Assembly: GCA_029449235.1 (NCBI GenBank)
Contig: JANATG010000014.1
Location: 434,001-498,000, forward strand
Source: Linnemannia schmuckeri
Lineage: Eukaryota > Mortierellomycota > Mortierellomycetes > Mortierellales > Mortierellaceae
Length of the DNA: 64,000 nucleotides
Reading direction: 5' to 3'
Position numbers and translations under genes: made by a program. Under the pieces are notes generated by a model. That model made no database searches and was not told the DNA's origin. It worked only from the letters and a program-made list of their open reading frames with translations. Shown here piece after piece: positions 1 through 11,040 of this stretch; position 1 is the stretch's first letter, and the number at the start of each line of letters is the position of its first letter.

Positions 1-700
1 GTGAGGAATAAGAATGGGATAAAAGAAGGAACGAATGAAGAGGGAAAGTGAAGAAAATGAAGGGACAGAAAAGAGAGAGTGTCTGCGGTGGAAGGGAAAA
101 GAAGCAAGCAAGCAAGCAAGAAAGAAAAGTGAGACGACGGAAAGAAAGAAAAAGAAAAAAGAGGAAGTAGAGGGGGAGAGCGGATGGGTGATATTCAGAG
201 GGTCAGAAGGAGCGAGATAGAAAGTAGAGGGATGATGGACGCAATGGCGGATCTGAGGTGCAGTGGATGGGGGTGTAGTGAAAAAAACTGGTCTGGTGAG
301 CGACAAGGGTGTAAATGATTGGAGAGAGATATCAAAGGGATGCGAGAGGATGGAAGGTGACAGTTGATTAGGAAATAAGAAGGAAGTGAGAGTGGGATGA
401 CGAACGGATGAATAAATAATATCGAACACGAGTACGAAAGTGAAGGAGAAAGAAGAAAAAAACGATCCTTTTATATGTTTGTGATGATAACAGGCTGTGC
501 CACAGGTGCATAGATTGGACATGGTAAAAGTGTGATCCCAACCCGTGCTGTGTCTCCATGGCGGTTGATCAGTACTTCGCCAGCTGTTTCCTCTTGCCTG
601 CTCAGATAGTGAGTCAGTCATTAGTCCCATGGTTCACAAGTCTTTCTGTCAGATCCTGATCGGTCTGCTGCTCCACGAGAGAGAGTTCAATTGGTCTCAC
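1..700. other. no gene seen
   Basis: Purine-rich (GA-rich) sequence with only short, compositionally biased reading frames. I see no domain, no splice-consistent exon chain and no RNA gene. Confidence 0.5.
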
Positions 701-709
701 TTTTTCAAT

Positions 710-907
710 TCAGATGACGATGGACATGGGACCATACAGAGGGTTGGTTTGCCTCTCTCTTTGTGAACAAGAGCACCCACCCTTGACGAAAAGGAGAATC
801 ATGCAAAAACCAATGAAAGTAGCAAGCGCTAAGATGAGGAAGGAGCAAATGACCACCGCCACCGTCAAAATGAATCGATACGACACCTTTGTGGTGCCCT
901 CTGACAT
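710..907 (-). CDS. possible small single-pass membrane protein
   Basis: An uninterrupted 65-codon frame on the minus strand starts MSEGTTKVSYRF and then has one strongly hydrophobic stretch (about residues 12-42), followed by a short polar tail with two cysteines (GGCSCSQRER). Codons tend to end in C or G, as in the clear genes of this window, so it may be real. I do not recognise a family. A second frame overlaps it on the same strand but is much less protein-like. There is no nearby partner gene and no clear core promoter. It could equally be a chance frame or one exon of a longer gene. Confidence 0.35.
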   Translation of the reverse strand: MSEGTTKVSYRFILTVAVVICSFLILALATFIGFCMILLFVKGGCSCSQRERQTNPLYGPMSIVI

Positions 908-969
908 TCACTCATGCTCTGTTTCCACTCAGATACACAACCTCACCCTTCTCCATCGTGCTTGATTCC

Positions 970-2950
970 AATTAGGGAGAGGCCGTGTGCACCCATCATG
1001 GCAACTAAATAGCTCATTGTGGCGTCTTGCTTTTTCGACTACGCTCTTTACACACACACCCAGACACACGCTCAATCGACTTCTACACGCACTCTTTCAA
1101 TAAACTCTCACCTCCCTCCCTCCTTTCTCCCTCATTGTCTTTTAGTTGTAGTTATTGTTCCTTTGTAAAGTAAAATAAGGATCAACGCGTCTCCTTGTTT
1201 TACCACAAAAAAGAAGGGCTCATCTCTCTTGAGTTGACCGTGAGCGAGCAGGCAAGTGAGGAGTGCGAAAATACAAATCGTTCCCAAAAGTCGGGCACTT
1301 ATGACATCCACATACTGCTTTTGTCTAGCAAAGCACACACCAAGGGCGATTGACGGTCCTTTTTTGCTATGGGGTTACTGCGCTAAGCTACGGAGAACGA
1401 GAAGAAAAAAGAAAAGAGACAAGTCCACACCGCCCACCGTGCTTTATCGTATCCACTTGTCTTGTCGTGTTACTGGTCACATATCACTGTCTACTCTCTA
1501 CTCTCCTTTCCGCCAACCACCGCCATGAAGGGTCATGATTGCTCAGCAGGAGGCAAACTAATAATCCAAAGCCGATTTTAAATTGGCTGAAAAAACACTC
1601 CTCCTCATCAAAATGCCTTGAGTCAACAAAGGGACGGTAGCTATTCTGGATCAAACAGACGAGGAAAATAGCACCAAGGGACCGGCAAAGTGTTTGAAAA
1701 TATTGAGCAAAAAAAAAACTGCACGAGACTTTGATAAAGAAGCAGCCAGGCTGGCATTTTTGATCTTTTTTTTGGATAGGATAAAATTAAGCTGTAACGG
1801 TTAGCCGAGGCGTGGTTCCTAATATTAGCTACCATCTCTCAGTACTTTGCTTGAGATGGATAGAGAGAAAGCAAGGAAAGACATCAAACATAAACAGAAA
1901 GAAGACAATAAAACATGCTTTGAGCGTTGGTGAGATTTGATACGGCCTGGACAAGAGTAACAAGTGTGCATGTACATGAAATAGCACGTTCCTATCCAGT
2001 AGGCGTCTGAGAAATAGGAAGATCGCGATTCAAACAGCGAAGGAGAGCTGAAAGTATCGGATAGCTGGATGTTTGAATGGCTGCCCCGGAGAGTGATGGC
2101 ATTCCGTTTTTTCTGTTTATCCGCAAAATACCCGATATGGTCGTAAGCTATTATACGAGCAAAAAAGTGAACAAAAATAAACAATGAGCATTAAGAAAGA
2201 AGGATGGGTTGGAGTAGGGACGGAGTAAGAGGAGGAGGGAGGTAAAGCAAAGAAATAAAAAAAAGGAGTTCCCGCGTGTAAGGAGCACAACAGCATGAAC
2301 TCCTCCCTCACTCCAACCGTCCCTTCTTATTTTGTTCTTTTCGGTATGTGTATTACTATGCTCACAATACCTTTTAGTATCAAGGGGATATGATGGGAGC
2401 AAGACAAAAAAGAAAGGGAGAGGCCAAACAAAAGGGCGAGGAGAAAGGAACGCGGGACCTTCAGTTTTCGAAGGAGGTAAAAAAGGTTTTGGTTGCAAAG
2501 ATCAAAAAGATGAAGACAAATAGAAGATGGGTTTTTTTTTTTTTTTTTTTTTAACCGGGGCAGAGTGCATTAGATTACATATGTAACCTCTTATTTGCAT
2601 TGCCTGATACACTTCTAATGCTTTCCTTAGGAGAACATATCAGGGAGACAGGAAAGGGAACAAAGGAGACATATGCCTTAAAGTTATGTTCGTTTTGGAC
2701 GCGATATTCGCTATGTCCATCCATATCGACGAGAAGAGAAGAGAGAAGACAAGCCACAGAGCTAGGATGTTTGCCACCAATGTGAGATTTATCAGTGATC
2801 AATAATAGTCGACACGCTGGACTCTCAGACGCAATAGCTGATCAATGAGCGAGTGACATGATTGAACTGATTGTTTTGACGCGTGAGAGGAAGAGGGACG
2901 ACTATTTCCTAAAGACCAGTACATTGTTTCATTGGCTTGAGAAGGAGGCT
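970..2950. other. no gene seen; contains T21 run
   Basis: Low-complexity intergenic DNA with only short biased reading frames on both strands. A 21-base T run lies at about 2532-2552. From about 3000 it grades into the pyrimidine-rich leader of the lectin gene. Confidence 0.5.
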
Positions 2951-2969
2951 CTTGCTTGTTTGTAGGGAT

Positions 2970-3407
2970 GTACACCGAAGACGCGACCCACTCGAGCACT
3001 CGCACCACATGTTCCTTATTCGCTCATCCTCCCCTGCTCCATCCAATCCCTGCCTCTCTGTTTCTCCACAAACACCCGTTCTTTACTTCTGCTCATTTTT
3101 TTCCTTACCCTTTTTACCATTTGCTGCACACTGCATCGCTGACACCTTTTTTCTCTTTTTGTCTACCACCGTCCATTTCCTTTTCCCTCTCCCTCGTGCC
3201 TCTCCTCCTTCTTTCCTTCCTTCCTTGTCACCCTTGCCTTCCCCCTTCCCTGGTGCCCGTCTCCCAACCAACAATTTTCTCCCTTCCCTTACTTAGGTGT
3301 TATTCACCCTCCCACCTATTCTCTTCTCAAACTCATTTGCCTGAACCCTGCAACCACGGCCTAACGTCACTCATTCTGCATTCACTCCTCTCGTTTTCAC
3401 AGAAGAA
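2970..3407 (+). promoter_or_regulatory. CT-rich upstream region/leader of the lectin gene
   Basis: Roughly 400 bases dominated by C and T with many TCC/CTTCC blocks end directly at the lectin start codon. Pyrimidine-rich tracts of this kind are common just upstream of fungal start codons. The long frames through it are compositional artefacts. I see no clear TATA box. Confidence 0.4.
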
Positions 3408-5890
3408 ATGAAGCCAACCCTCTTCCTGGCACCTGTCCTCTTCCTCTCCACAGCAATGGCTTGGGGGAGAGAGGCTCCTTCTAAAGCCTCCAACACCAAC
3501 CCTGACGACTCTGTTCTCCCTGCTGAGGGGCGTCGTTTTGACTACAAGCAGTCGTTGAAGAAGCCATTTATGTATAATAACGAAGTGCCATTCTGGAAAG
3601 CCCACGGAAGTAAGTCTTTCTGTTTCCTATTGCTCGTGTTTTCCTTGTTTCCCTACGGGGGTTAGCGCGAATAAGAAAAAGGGGAAGAAGAGGACAGTTG
3701 TCTACTGTAGTAATTCGGGACAACATACAGAGGGTTATAGAACTACTTTACTAACGACGCCTAATTCACGCCTTACAATACTGGTCTTCCTTTTGAGTGC
3801 AGATGCGTTTGTAGCACTGGACTTTGTTCGGTTGGCGCCATCGGTGCCTCGTCTTCGAGGATCTGTGTGGCGGTTGACCGCAAACGAGTACAAGGATTGG
3901 GAGGTTGAGTTTGCGTTCAAGGCCATTGGACAGGGCGGCATGGGTGGAGGTCGAGGACTTGCGTTTTGGTACACCGAGGAACGGGCCGTCGATGGACCTG
4001 TCTTTGGAAACAAGGACAAATGGAAGGGACTGGGCGTCTTTATGGATTCTGCAGATCCAGCCAATCAGGTACTTGCACACACTCTTGACTCTTTTTTTTT
4101 TTTTTTTTACTTTCTCTGTGGTTCTCACATACACCGCTTTACGCACGCACGCAAGAAAACACACGCGAATATACGGGAAAGCAACAAGCAAGGAGGATGT
4201 AACATTGACAATATCCCTCAGGGGAAACGAATGTATCTTACATGTCTTCTTCGTCTGGTTTGGTCCCAGGGAATAATTTGTCTGTCATGTTATTTGTGTA
4301 TCTGTCCCTCAGGTCCAACCAAATCGTGCCAACTCAATTGATGCTGAACTTTTTTGACGCCACTTTCAACACATATGTGAACACCAACAAACAAAAAACG
4401 AAAGCACACGCAAAAGGCCAAATGCAAACTTCAGAAATGTATGTCTAATGATACTCCTCACTTTTCCCTTGTACGCCTACTATTGATGGAATGATAATAG
4501 AGAACACACCCAGTCATCTATGGCATGACAAACGACGGGACAAAGGAATTCCCATCAAACCCACTTATCGAAAGCATCGGTGGTTGTCTTCGGGATTACA
4601 AGAACTCGCCTGTTCCCGTTGTCGTCCGGGTCTCGTACATTGACAAGACGCTGAAGGTCTCAGTCGATACCCTCAACAAGGGCAAGAAGCTAATCTCGTG
4701 CTTTGAGCAAAAGAACGTTGATCTCCCCACTGGATACCACTTTGGTTTCTCTGTAAGTGATCGTTATATGTATGCTTGCAGGAGTAATTTATGACTTACG
4801 CTTTTGCCAACCAGAGTTACCCTGATTTTGTACGTGCAATGGGAATAGGCTATGTCGGGAGAAACTGGCTCCCCTGACGACCATGACTTGTATTCATTCG
4901 AGGTGTTCGAGGTCAACCCTCCTCCCAGGAAAGGCGTAAGTTACAAGAAGCAGCTGTCATTTGTACATGGTAAATTTCGATGCAAATCTCCATTTTACTT
5001 AAAACGCGGTTCTGCTTTTTATTTTAATAGGAACACTTGAGACCTCATGAGGCAGAGATGCTTAAGAAGGGACAAGAGGTCAAGGTCGACGAACAGGACA
5101 AGGCTACCTTTGAGGAGGTCCAAAAGATTGTGACAGAGCAGGAACAAAAGCTCAAGGAGTGGACCGATGGTCCTACCGCTCTCTCCGCCGTAAGTTTCTT
5201 CGATCGGGGACCACCCACCACTTTTTCAAACAGAGCAAAGTGCGGTTGTTTCTCGTACGTAGTATTAATTCAAGCAACACCATAATTGAACATACAGGCA
5301 CAACTGGCGGCGACAATTGGAGATACACAGCACAGGATTGTAGAGTCGTTGAACATTATTCACAAGAAGCTCGAGTCATTGGGAGCACCGGTGCAACCTG
5401 CAGAGACGACGGCCAAGAGTCTGGAGGAGATGTATCAAAAGATAAACACCATGGCGGCGTCGTTGCATGCGATGGAGAGTGTTGTTGAGGGCCTGGTTAG
5501 TCATATTATGACCCAGTCTGGACAACAAAACTCGCCTGAGGTAACCAAGGTCTTGCGCGAGGAGCTGAAGAATCTCAATAACAAGATGGATCACATGGAT
5601 GTAGGTGTTTATCTCTTGCTCGTCACCGTTGTTTCACAATGATGTTGTATTATCTGGTGATGGATGATCACTGGGAGATGATCATTCGCTAATTCTATCG
5701 TATTTGCACTCTTGTTTTGCATGAATAGGTGCGTCAATCGACACAGCATAGGATGACACAGGAACGGCTTTCGAACTCTAGATCGTGGGTGACATATGTC
5801 GTGTTTTTGATCCTTCTCCAGGCGGCTGCTGCGGCTGCGTACTCTTGGTACAGGAAGCGCATTGAGATGAGCGACAAGAAGTTTATTTGA
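3408..5890 (+). CDS. LMAN1: ERGIC-53/Emp47-type legume-like lectin cargo receptor
   Basis: Seven exons join in frame to 476 residues: 3408-3609, 3803-4068, 4501-4752, 4849-4935, 5031-5189, 5298-5600 and 5729-5890, all with GT...AG introns. Residues 1-18 form a signal peptide. About 43-269 is a legume-like lectin domain (PFWKAHGNA, LRGSVW, GRGLAFWYTEE, two conserved cysteines in GGCLRDY and SCFEQ, and DDHDLYSFEVF). Residues 270-423 are heptad-rich and probably a stalk coiled coil. A membrane segment lies at about 443-464, followed by a basic tail ending DKKFI. KKFI fits the dilysine retrieval signal; mammalian ERGIC-53 ends KKFF. Family role: ER-Golgi cycling receptor for glycoprotein cargo. 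Intron 2 needs care: an alternative acceptor at 4313 leads into a stop, whereas 4501 restores the family sequence. The calcium/sugar loop reads DSADPAN and departs from the usual pattern. Confidence 0.93.
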
Positions 5891-7870
5891 GAGGTTCGGT
5901 GGCAAAATTTGAGAAAGAAATATCCATAAGAAATAATAAAAAAAAAAAAGAAAAAAAAAAAGAATAAAAAGAAAAGAGTCACGTGCAGAAATGTGTGTTT
6001 GTTGTGTCCTCATTTTTTTTTTCTCTTTGGCTTGCTCTTTGCACTTCCCTCGTCGTCGACCCTTATCGCCTTTCTCGCGGTGACTCTTTTCTCTCCTCCT
6101 TTTTTGTTCTTTTCTCTCTCCCTCCCTCTCTTCCACACAACCAACTCAACCCAACCCACGTATTATTATTATTCAGCTTCCAAATCGGTACGTCTGCCAT
6201 CCCAAAAACGGAGGACAATGACCCGCTCCTCCGAATTGCCTTCTTGGGTCTACTCTCTCTCTCTCTCTACTCTTACTCTCTTTTACACTCAACACTCTCA
6301 TTTGTTACTCTCCCACACTATTCTTTTTTTTTAAAAAAAAGAACGCAAACACACTCTCTCTTCTCTTCTCTCTTACATCTTCAAACTCGAAAACAAAAGG
6401 ACAGCTCATCCAGGGAACAGTACAAAAAGTACGCAGCCCATGACAACGACACAACACTGCAAACCAACACAACAAGGACGAAACAGCAGGAAGAAGCTTG
6501 GAGCAGGGTGTCTGCGTCATACCAATCTCAGAACCTTTTGTCAACAAACAACCAATAACTAACAACAACAAATAGACGGACAGCAAAACGGAACACGTTA
6601 TGGTTTTCTGTCTCAAAGGATGAGGCGACTGCAGCGATCGACTCTTCTATGACGATCAATAACACTATAGCGTTGGAGACACATCGCAGCATACAGCTAA
6701 ACGACGACGAGAAGGGAAAACAAAGAACAATCAATCAACACAACACACCACAACAAACAAAAGGACGATAACCCAGTGTATGACTTTGGGTTCGTTTGCC
6801 TTTTCTTTTTGAATGATGTTTCTCTTTTGTTTTGTGGCTGTTGTTAGTACCATGACCTCACTATGAAAGGAAGTGAGAGCGAGTGCAGGAATGAGGATCG
6901 TGGATGGATCGGCAACGTAAAAAAGAAAGAGGGTTTTATTTCTTGTCCTTTTTGTTGCCCTTTATTGACGAGTGTGCAGTATGAGTGGTGCGTGGTTGTT
7001 ATTTCGTTTCCTTTCTGTTCTTAGTTATTGGCTGGTGTGAAGAATAGTGGGTGACGAAAGAAAGACGGGCATTTGACGTGGGCGGGAAGGAGCTCCTTCT
7101 GGATTTTCTTTTTGTTCAATCGAAATGAAAAAATATCAAAAATGGGCGCGACTCTATTCATTCCCCTGCCCGCGGATTGGGTGGTAAAGTCGGCACTGGC
7201 GCTGACGTGGTTGTGGTGATTGTGGATGCGAGTATCCAAATCGCCTGTCGTTAATGTCGAATGGACTTTTTGCCGTTTTCAGTTGCTTTGACGCTCCCTC
7301 CTCCGTTAATCCCCATTCTTCCTTTTTTACGACTATTTGTCGTCACCCTTTTGACTTTTTCTTCTCACACGCTGTTCTCCACTGAACAAACATATACAAC
7401 AGAGTATGTAACAAGAGAATAAGAGTGGGGAGGACAAAAAAAAAAGTCCAGAAACAAAGTCTTGTTTACTTTGACGCAGGCTATTTGTTGCAAAAAAAAA
7501 TATTCTCCTAAACCTTTCTCACAGTCAGTATCGGAGGAAGCAACTTTCTGGGCAGGTGGGGTGGGAGGGACTCCTTGACAAGAATGGAATCTCGCTCCCG
7601 ATGGCACAGCTCAAAGGAAGATACAATGATGGGGTCGCCAGATCATATCCGCACTCATTTCTCCCCACCTTTCCCCCCTAACCATATTGTCTTGTTCATT
7701 TTTCTTCATTTTTGCTCATATGTTTTTTCGTTTGTCATTTCTTTGTTCTTCTCGGTTCTTTCTAGACTATCCCATAACAAGCAAGCAAAAAAGAGCACAC
7801 AAAAGGAACAACCGATCTCCTACATCAACGCCTTTTCTTTCGACAACTTTTTGACCCTTTCGTTTACACT
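5891..7870. other. intergenic; upstream region of the MADS gene
   Basis: No supportable gene. It holds A- and T-rich runs just after the lectin gene, a CT-rich block (6000-6400), a near-perfect T/A hairpin at about 6321-6344, and a CAACA-rich stretch (6420-6770). Some of it could be a 5' UTR of the MADS-box gene, but I cannot place an exon. Confidence 0.45.
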
Positions 7871-9278
7871 ATGAGCGCAAAGAGGAGTCAAGCTCAGTCC
7901 ATCGGCAGCCCTACCTCCAGCACAGGAAACGGAGAGGGCAACTCGAACGGAAGCGATCAGCACCTCGACAAAAAGTTCAAGCAGGTTCACGGCGACGGCG
8001 ACGGCGATGATGACGACGATGATGATGACGACGACGATGCACCCAAGAGCGGAAAGCGTGCCGGTCGCCGCAAGATCAAGATTGAGTACATCGAGGACAA
8101 GAGCCGACGCCATATCACTTTTTCTAAGAGAAAGTCCGGCATCATGAAGAAGGTAATTTGCAAGCACAAGCAAGAAATATCTCCCTTGTTTTTGACATTC
8201 TTCAGGAGATGTGTATTGGCGACGTACAGCTACATTGATGCATGAGAAAAGTAGACTCCTTTTCTATGCGGCGCTGAACAATCAAAGACGAGATGGGCGA
8301 GACAATAATATATTGTGGTCTTTATTACATTGCATGCTCAGTGCTTTGACGGTTTGCTCGGAAGTGTCCGGTGCACGCTTTCGATTGGTCCTAAGGCTTC
8401 CGAGCTACGCACCTCAAAAAAAAAATATGAAATTTTGCTCACGTCATGCCACATTTTTGTTGTTCTTTTCCACTTGGTAGGCGTTTGAACTGAGCACCCT
8501 CACAGGAACCCAGGTGCTCTTGCTTGTTGTCTCAGAAACAGGACTCGTATACACCTTCACGACGCCCAAACTGCAGCCTCTTGTCACAAAGGCCGAAGGA
8601 AAGAACCTTATCCAAGCCTGTCTACATGCACCCGACAAGGAAGCCTCACCTGTAAGTCTCGTCTCTTGATTCTTATGTGCTATATGCAATTTTGTGTTCT
8701 CCATTTTCTTGCAAGATCTGACATCCTATGTAATTACCACCATTATGTAGGAGGCTCCGGATCAAGCATCTCCAGAGGCAACACCAGCACCCGAATATGA
8801 AGATCCTCAGGCGGCGACACCTCAGAGTGCACCAGGAGCTTCTCAGGGCCAGTCTTCACCTCCTCAGCCTTCACCTCAACAGCAACAACAGCAATATCAA
8901 CAGCAGCAGCAACAACAACAACAGCAACAACAACAACAGGCGCAGCAGGGACACCCTCCACCTCCCCTTCAGGGTCAGCCTTCGGGAGGATATGGAAGTT
9001 CATCAGCGATGAGTGTCCCCAGCTACCCTCATCCTTACAGCCATATCCCCTTCCCCTCGCAGTACAACTACCCCGCAGTGGGATTACACTACCAGAACGC
9101 GCCACCTAACGCACCACCCAACTATGGCGGCAATCAATACTGGTCAGGACCTCCCCCACCTCAGCAGCAGCAACAGGCGCCCCCACAGCAAACCCCTCAA
9201 CAACAGCAGCCACCAGCGAGCTCGGGACCTCCTCAAACGGCAGCACAACTGAAGGGGGGACGTAAAACCGAAAAATAA
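7871..9278 (+). CDS. mcm1: Mcm1/SRF-type MADS-box transcription factor
   Basis: Three phase-0 exons (7871-8152, 8481-8651, 8751-9278) give 326 residues. After a Ser/Asn-rich start and an aspartate run (about 43-56), the MADS box occupies about 65-121 (GRRKIKIEYIEDKSRRH, TFSKRKSGIMKK, then AFELSTLTGTQVLLLVVSET). It continues into the SAM-type extension (GLVYTFTTPKLQPLV, EGKNLIQACL). The first intron splits the MADS box after the IMKK helix. The rest is Gln/Pro-rich, with a CAG/CAA tract at about 8877-8945 and a C-terminus rich in Pro, Tyr and Gln, as in many activators. The match to yeast Mcm1 is very close across the DNA-binding and dimerisation region. Family role: nuclear regulator binding CArG-type sites and recruiting partner factors. 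Strict orthology is inferred from the family, not tested here. Confidence 0.95.
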
Positions 9279-11040
9279 GGCGGCTCGGCACATGCGATTG
9301 GGACGAGCTGCAGTACGCACAGGCGAATCTTCATCGTGTGTTTGTGTCAATGCATCATCAACCTTTACGGAAATCAACAGCAACAAAAAGAAACAAAAAA
9401 ATACAAAAAACAAGGATGAAGAAAAACAACCAGGGACAATCAGCAACAAACCCTCCAGAAACGTATATGTGTGTATCGCGTGTGTCGCGTTCCCATCATG
9501 CGTGTGTAAAAACAAACAAACCAAGAACAGTTTCCCATTGCAAAATAAAACATCATGGAAAAGACGCAAACGATGGTCTGGTGGCGGAAATAGAGCGGTG
9601 GTTCCTTTGGTTTTTTGGGCGTGGCCTGACAAGACTGGTGGTGGGTTTGGTCGGACTTTTTTTATATGTTTCATTTTTGTGTTGGCAGGTTATGTGGCAA
9701 CGATAAGTGACCTATGTTTGCTCTCGCGTTGGTGTCAAACTCAGTGGGTGAGTGGGTGGCGGTCCTTGGAGATTCGGATGCCAAATTTTTTTTTTCTACA
9801 GAGGGATAGGGAATTGACCTAGAGCAATTGGTTTTTGTGAGCTAAATTGACACTTTTCCCATGGCCGAGGGCGAGCATACCCGTTTGTTTATTTGTGTGG
9901 ACAGGTGTGGCTGAAACGCTAACAGGGTTTCCTTTCTCTTTTTCTTCTAGCATCCTGGGTGTGTATCTATCATCGCCACAGAGAAAAAGAAGGGTGTTCT
10001 AGAGGTAGGACTGCTCTACGATTGGTTGATTGTCGAAAGGCGTGAGTTTTCTGAGCTTGTGGCCTTATTTTTTTTCTCCTTCTTTGCTCATTGTTCTTGC
10101 TCCAGGTAGAGTGAAAAGAGAAGAAGGGAGGTATAAGCAAGGTACTCATTCTCTCTTCATAAGAAACAGGAGGAGGGATGAACGGCTTCGTTTATCTGGT
10201 GCGTTCTTTGCTCGACTCGTTGAAGCTGAAAACGAAGATAAGTTGTGGGCCGTAGGTAAATCATTTGGGGTGACTGGATGCATGACGATGGTGAGGGCAT
10301 TTTTTTCAGGGTCTGTTATGTTGTGTCAGGGCAGGCAAGACAAAAGCAAAGACATAGGTTCGCAGGCGGGCTGCAGTATTTTATCTGAAAAAAAAAAATT
10401 CGCTCAAGGAAAAACAAGAGGAAAGACGTGGCGTATGAGGCATTAATAAAGCCGAAAAGAAAGGACCTCATTTACAGGAGCCATGAACCTATAAAGAAGA
10501 AAGAAAAGGCATAAAGAAAAGACCTCATCCAACCTACGCTTGTTGACCCTATCTTCTTTCGCGCACAGTTCACATAGTTTATGCAGCCTTTCGAGGGAGA
10601 GAGGGAATAGAAAGAAGGGGAAAACGAAAATGAGAGAAAAGAATAAACAAAAGCACGCCATGGTCTTCATGTGGTGCGAGTACAGCATGAACACCAAATA
10701 CCAAACAGCGAAAAGCGCTCTCGCACTCTCCAAAGCAGAAAAAAGATCGATGCCGTGCGCGATAATCTTTTTTTTGTCGTTGCTAGCTTTCGCTCGTTTG
10801 CTTGTGTCTCCGTGTACTGTACGTTGTGTGGGGAAAAGGGTTCAAATAGACCATTCCATCCTTATCTTTCCCCCTCTTCCTTCACACTTTTTTTCACTTG
10901 CTTTCACTCACTCTCACCTTGTCTTCATCTTTTCCACTACCCCACCCTCGCAAGAAAAGTACATCCTCATACACATTCGTGACTCCCCTCCTCTCATTTC
11001 ACAACACTTTTCCATTCCTTTTTCTAAACTTTTGTTCACA
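9279..11040. other. 3' region of the MADS gene and leader of the F-box gene; no further gene seen
   Basis: AT-rich 3' sequence and short biased frames. The open frame running from 10540 into the F-box gene is a read-through of the leader: its first 167 residues are low-complexity and the CT-rich stretch just before 11041 looks like a 5' leader. Confidence 0.45.

Noticed and set aside
2956..3411. 151-codon plus-strand frame before the lectin gene
   Set aside because: Pro/Ser/Leu/Phe-only composition from a CT-rich leader; no domain.
4313..4448. Alternative lectin exon starting after CTCAG at 4312
   Set aside because: It reads into a stop within 15 codons. The acceptor at 4500 restores the conserved lectin sequence in phase.
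10540..11040. Upstream extension of the F-box reading frame to a 967-residue protein
   Set aside because: The extra 167 residues are low-complexity, derived from an AT-rich and CT-rich leader, and the ATG at 11041 fits a normal start context.
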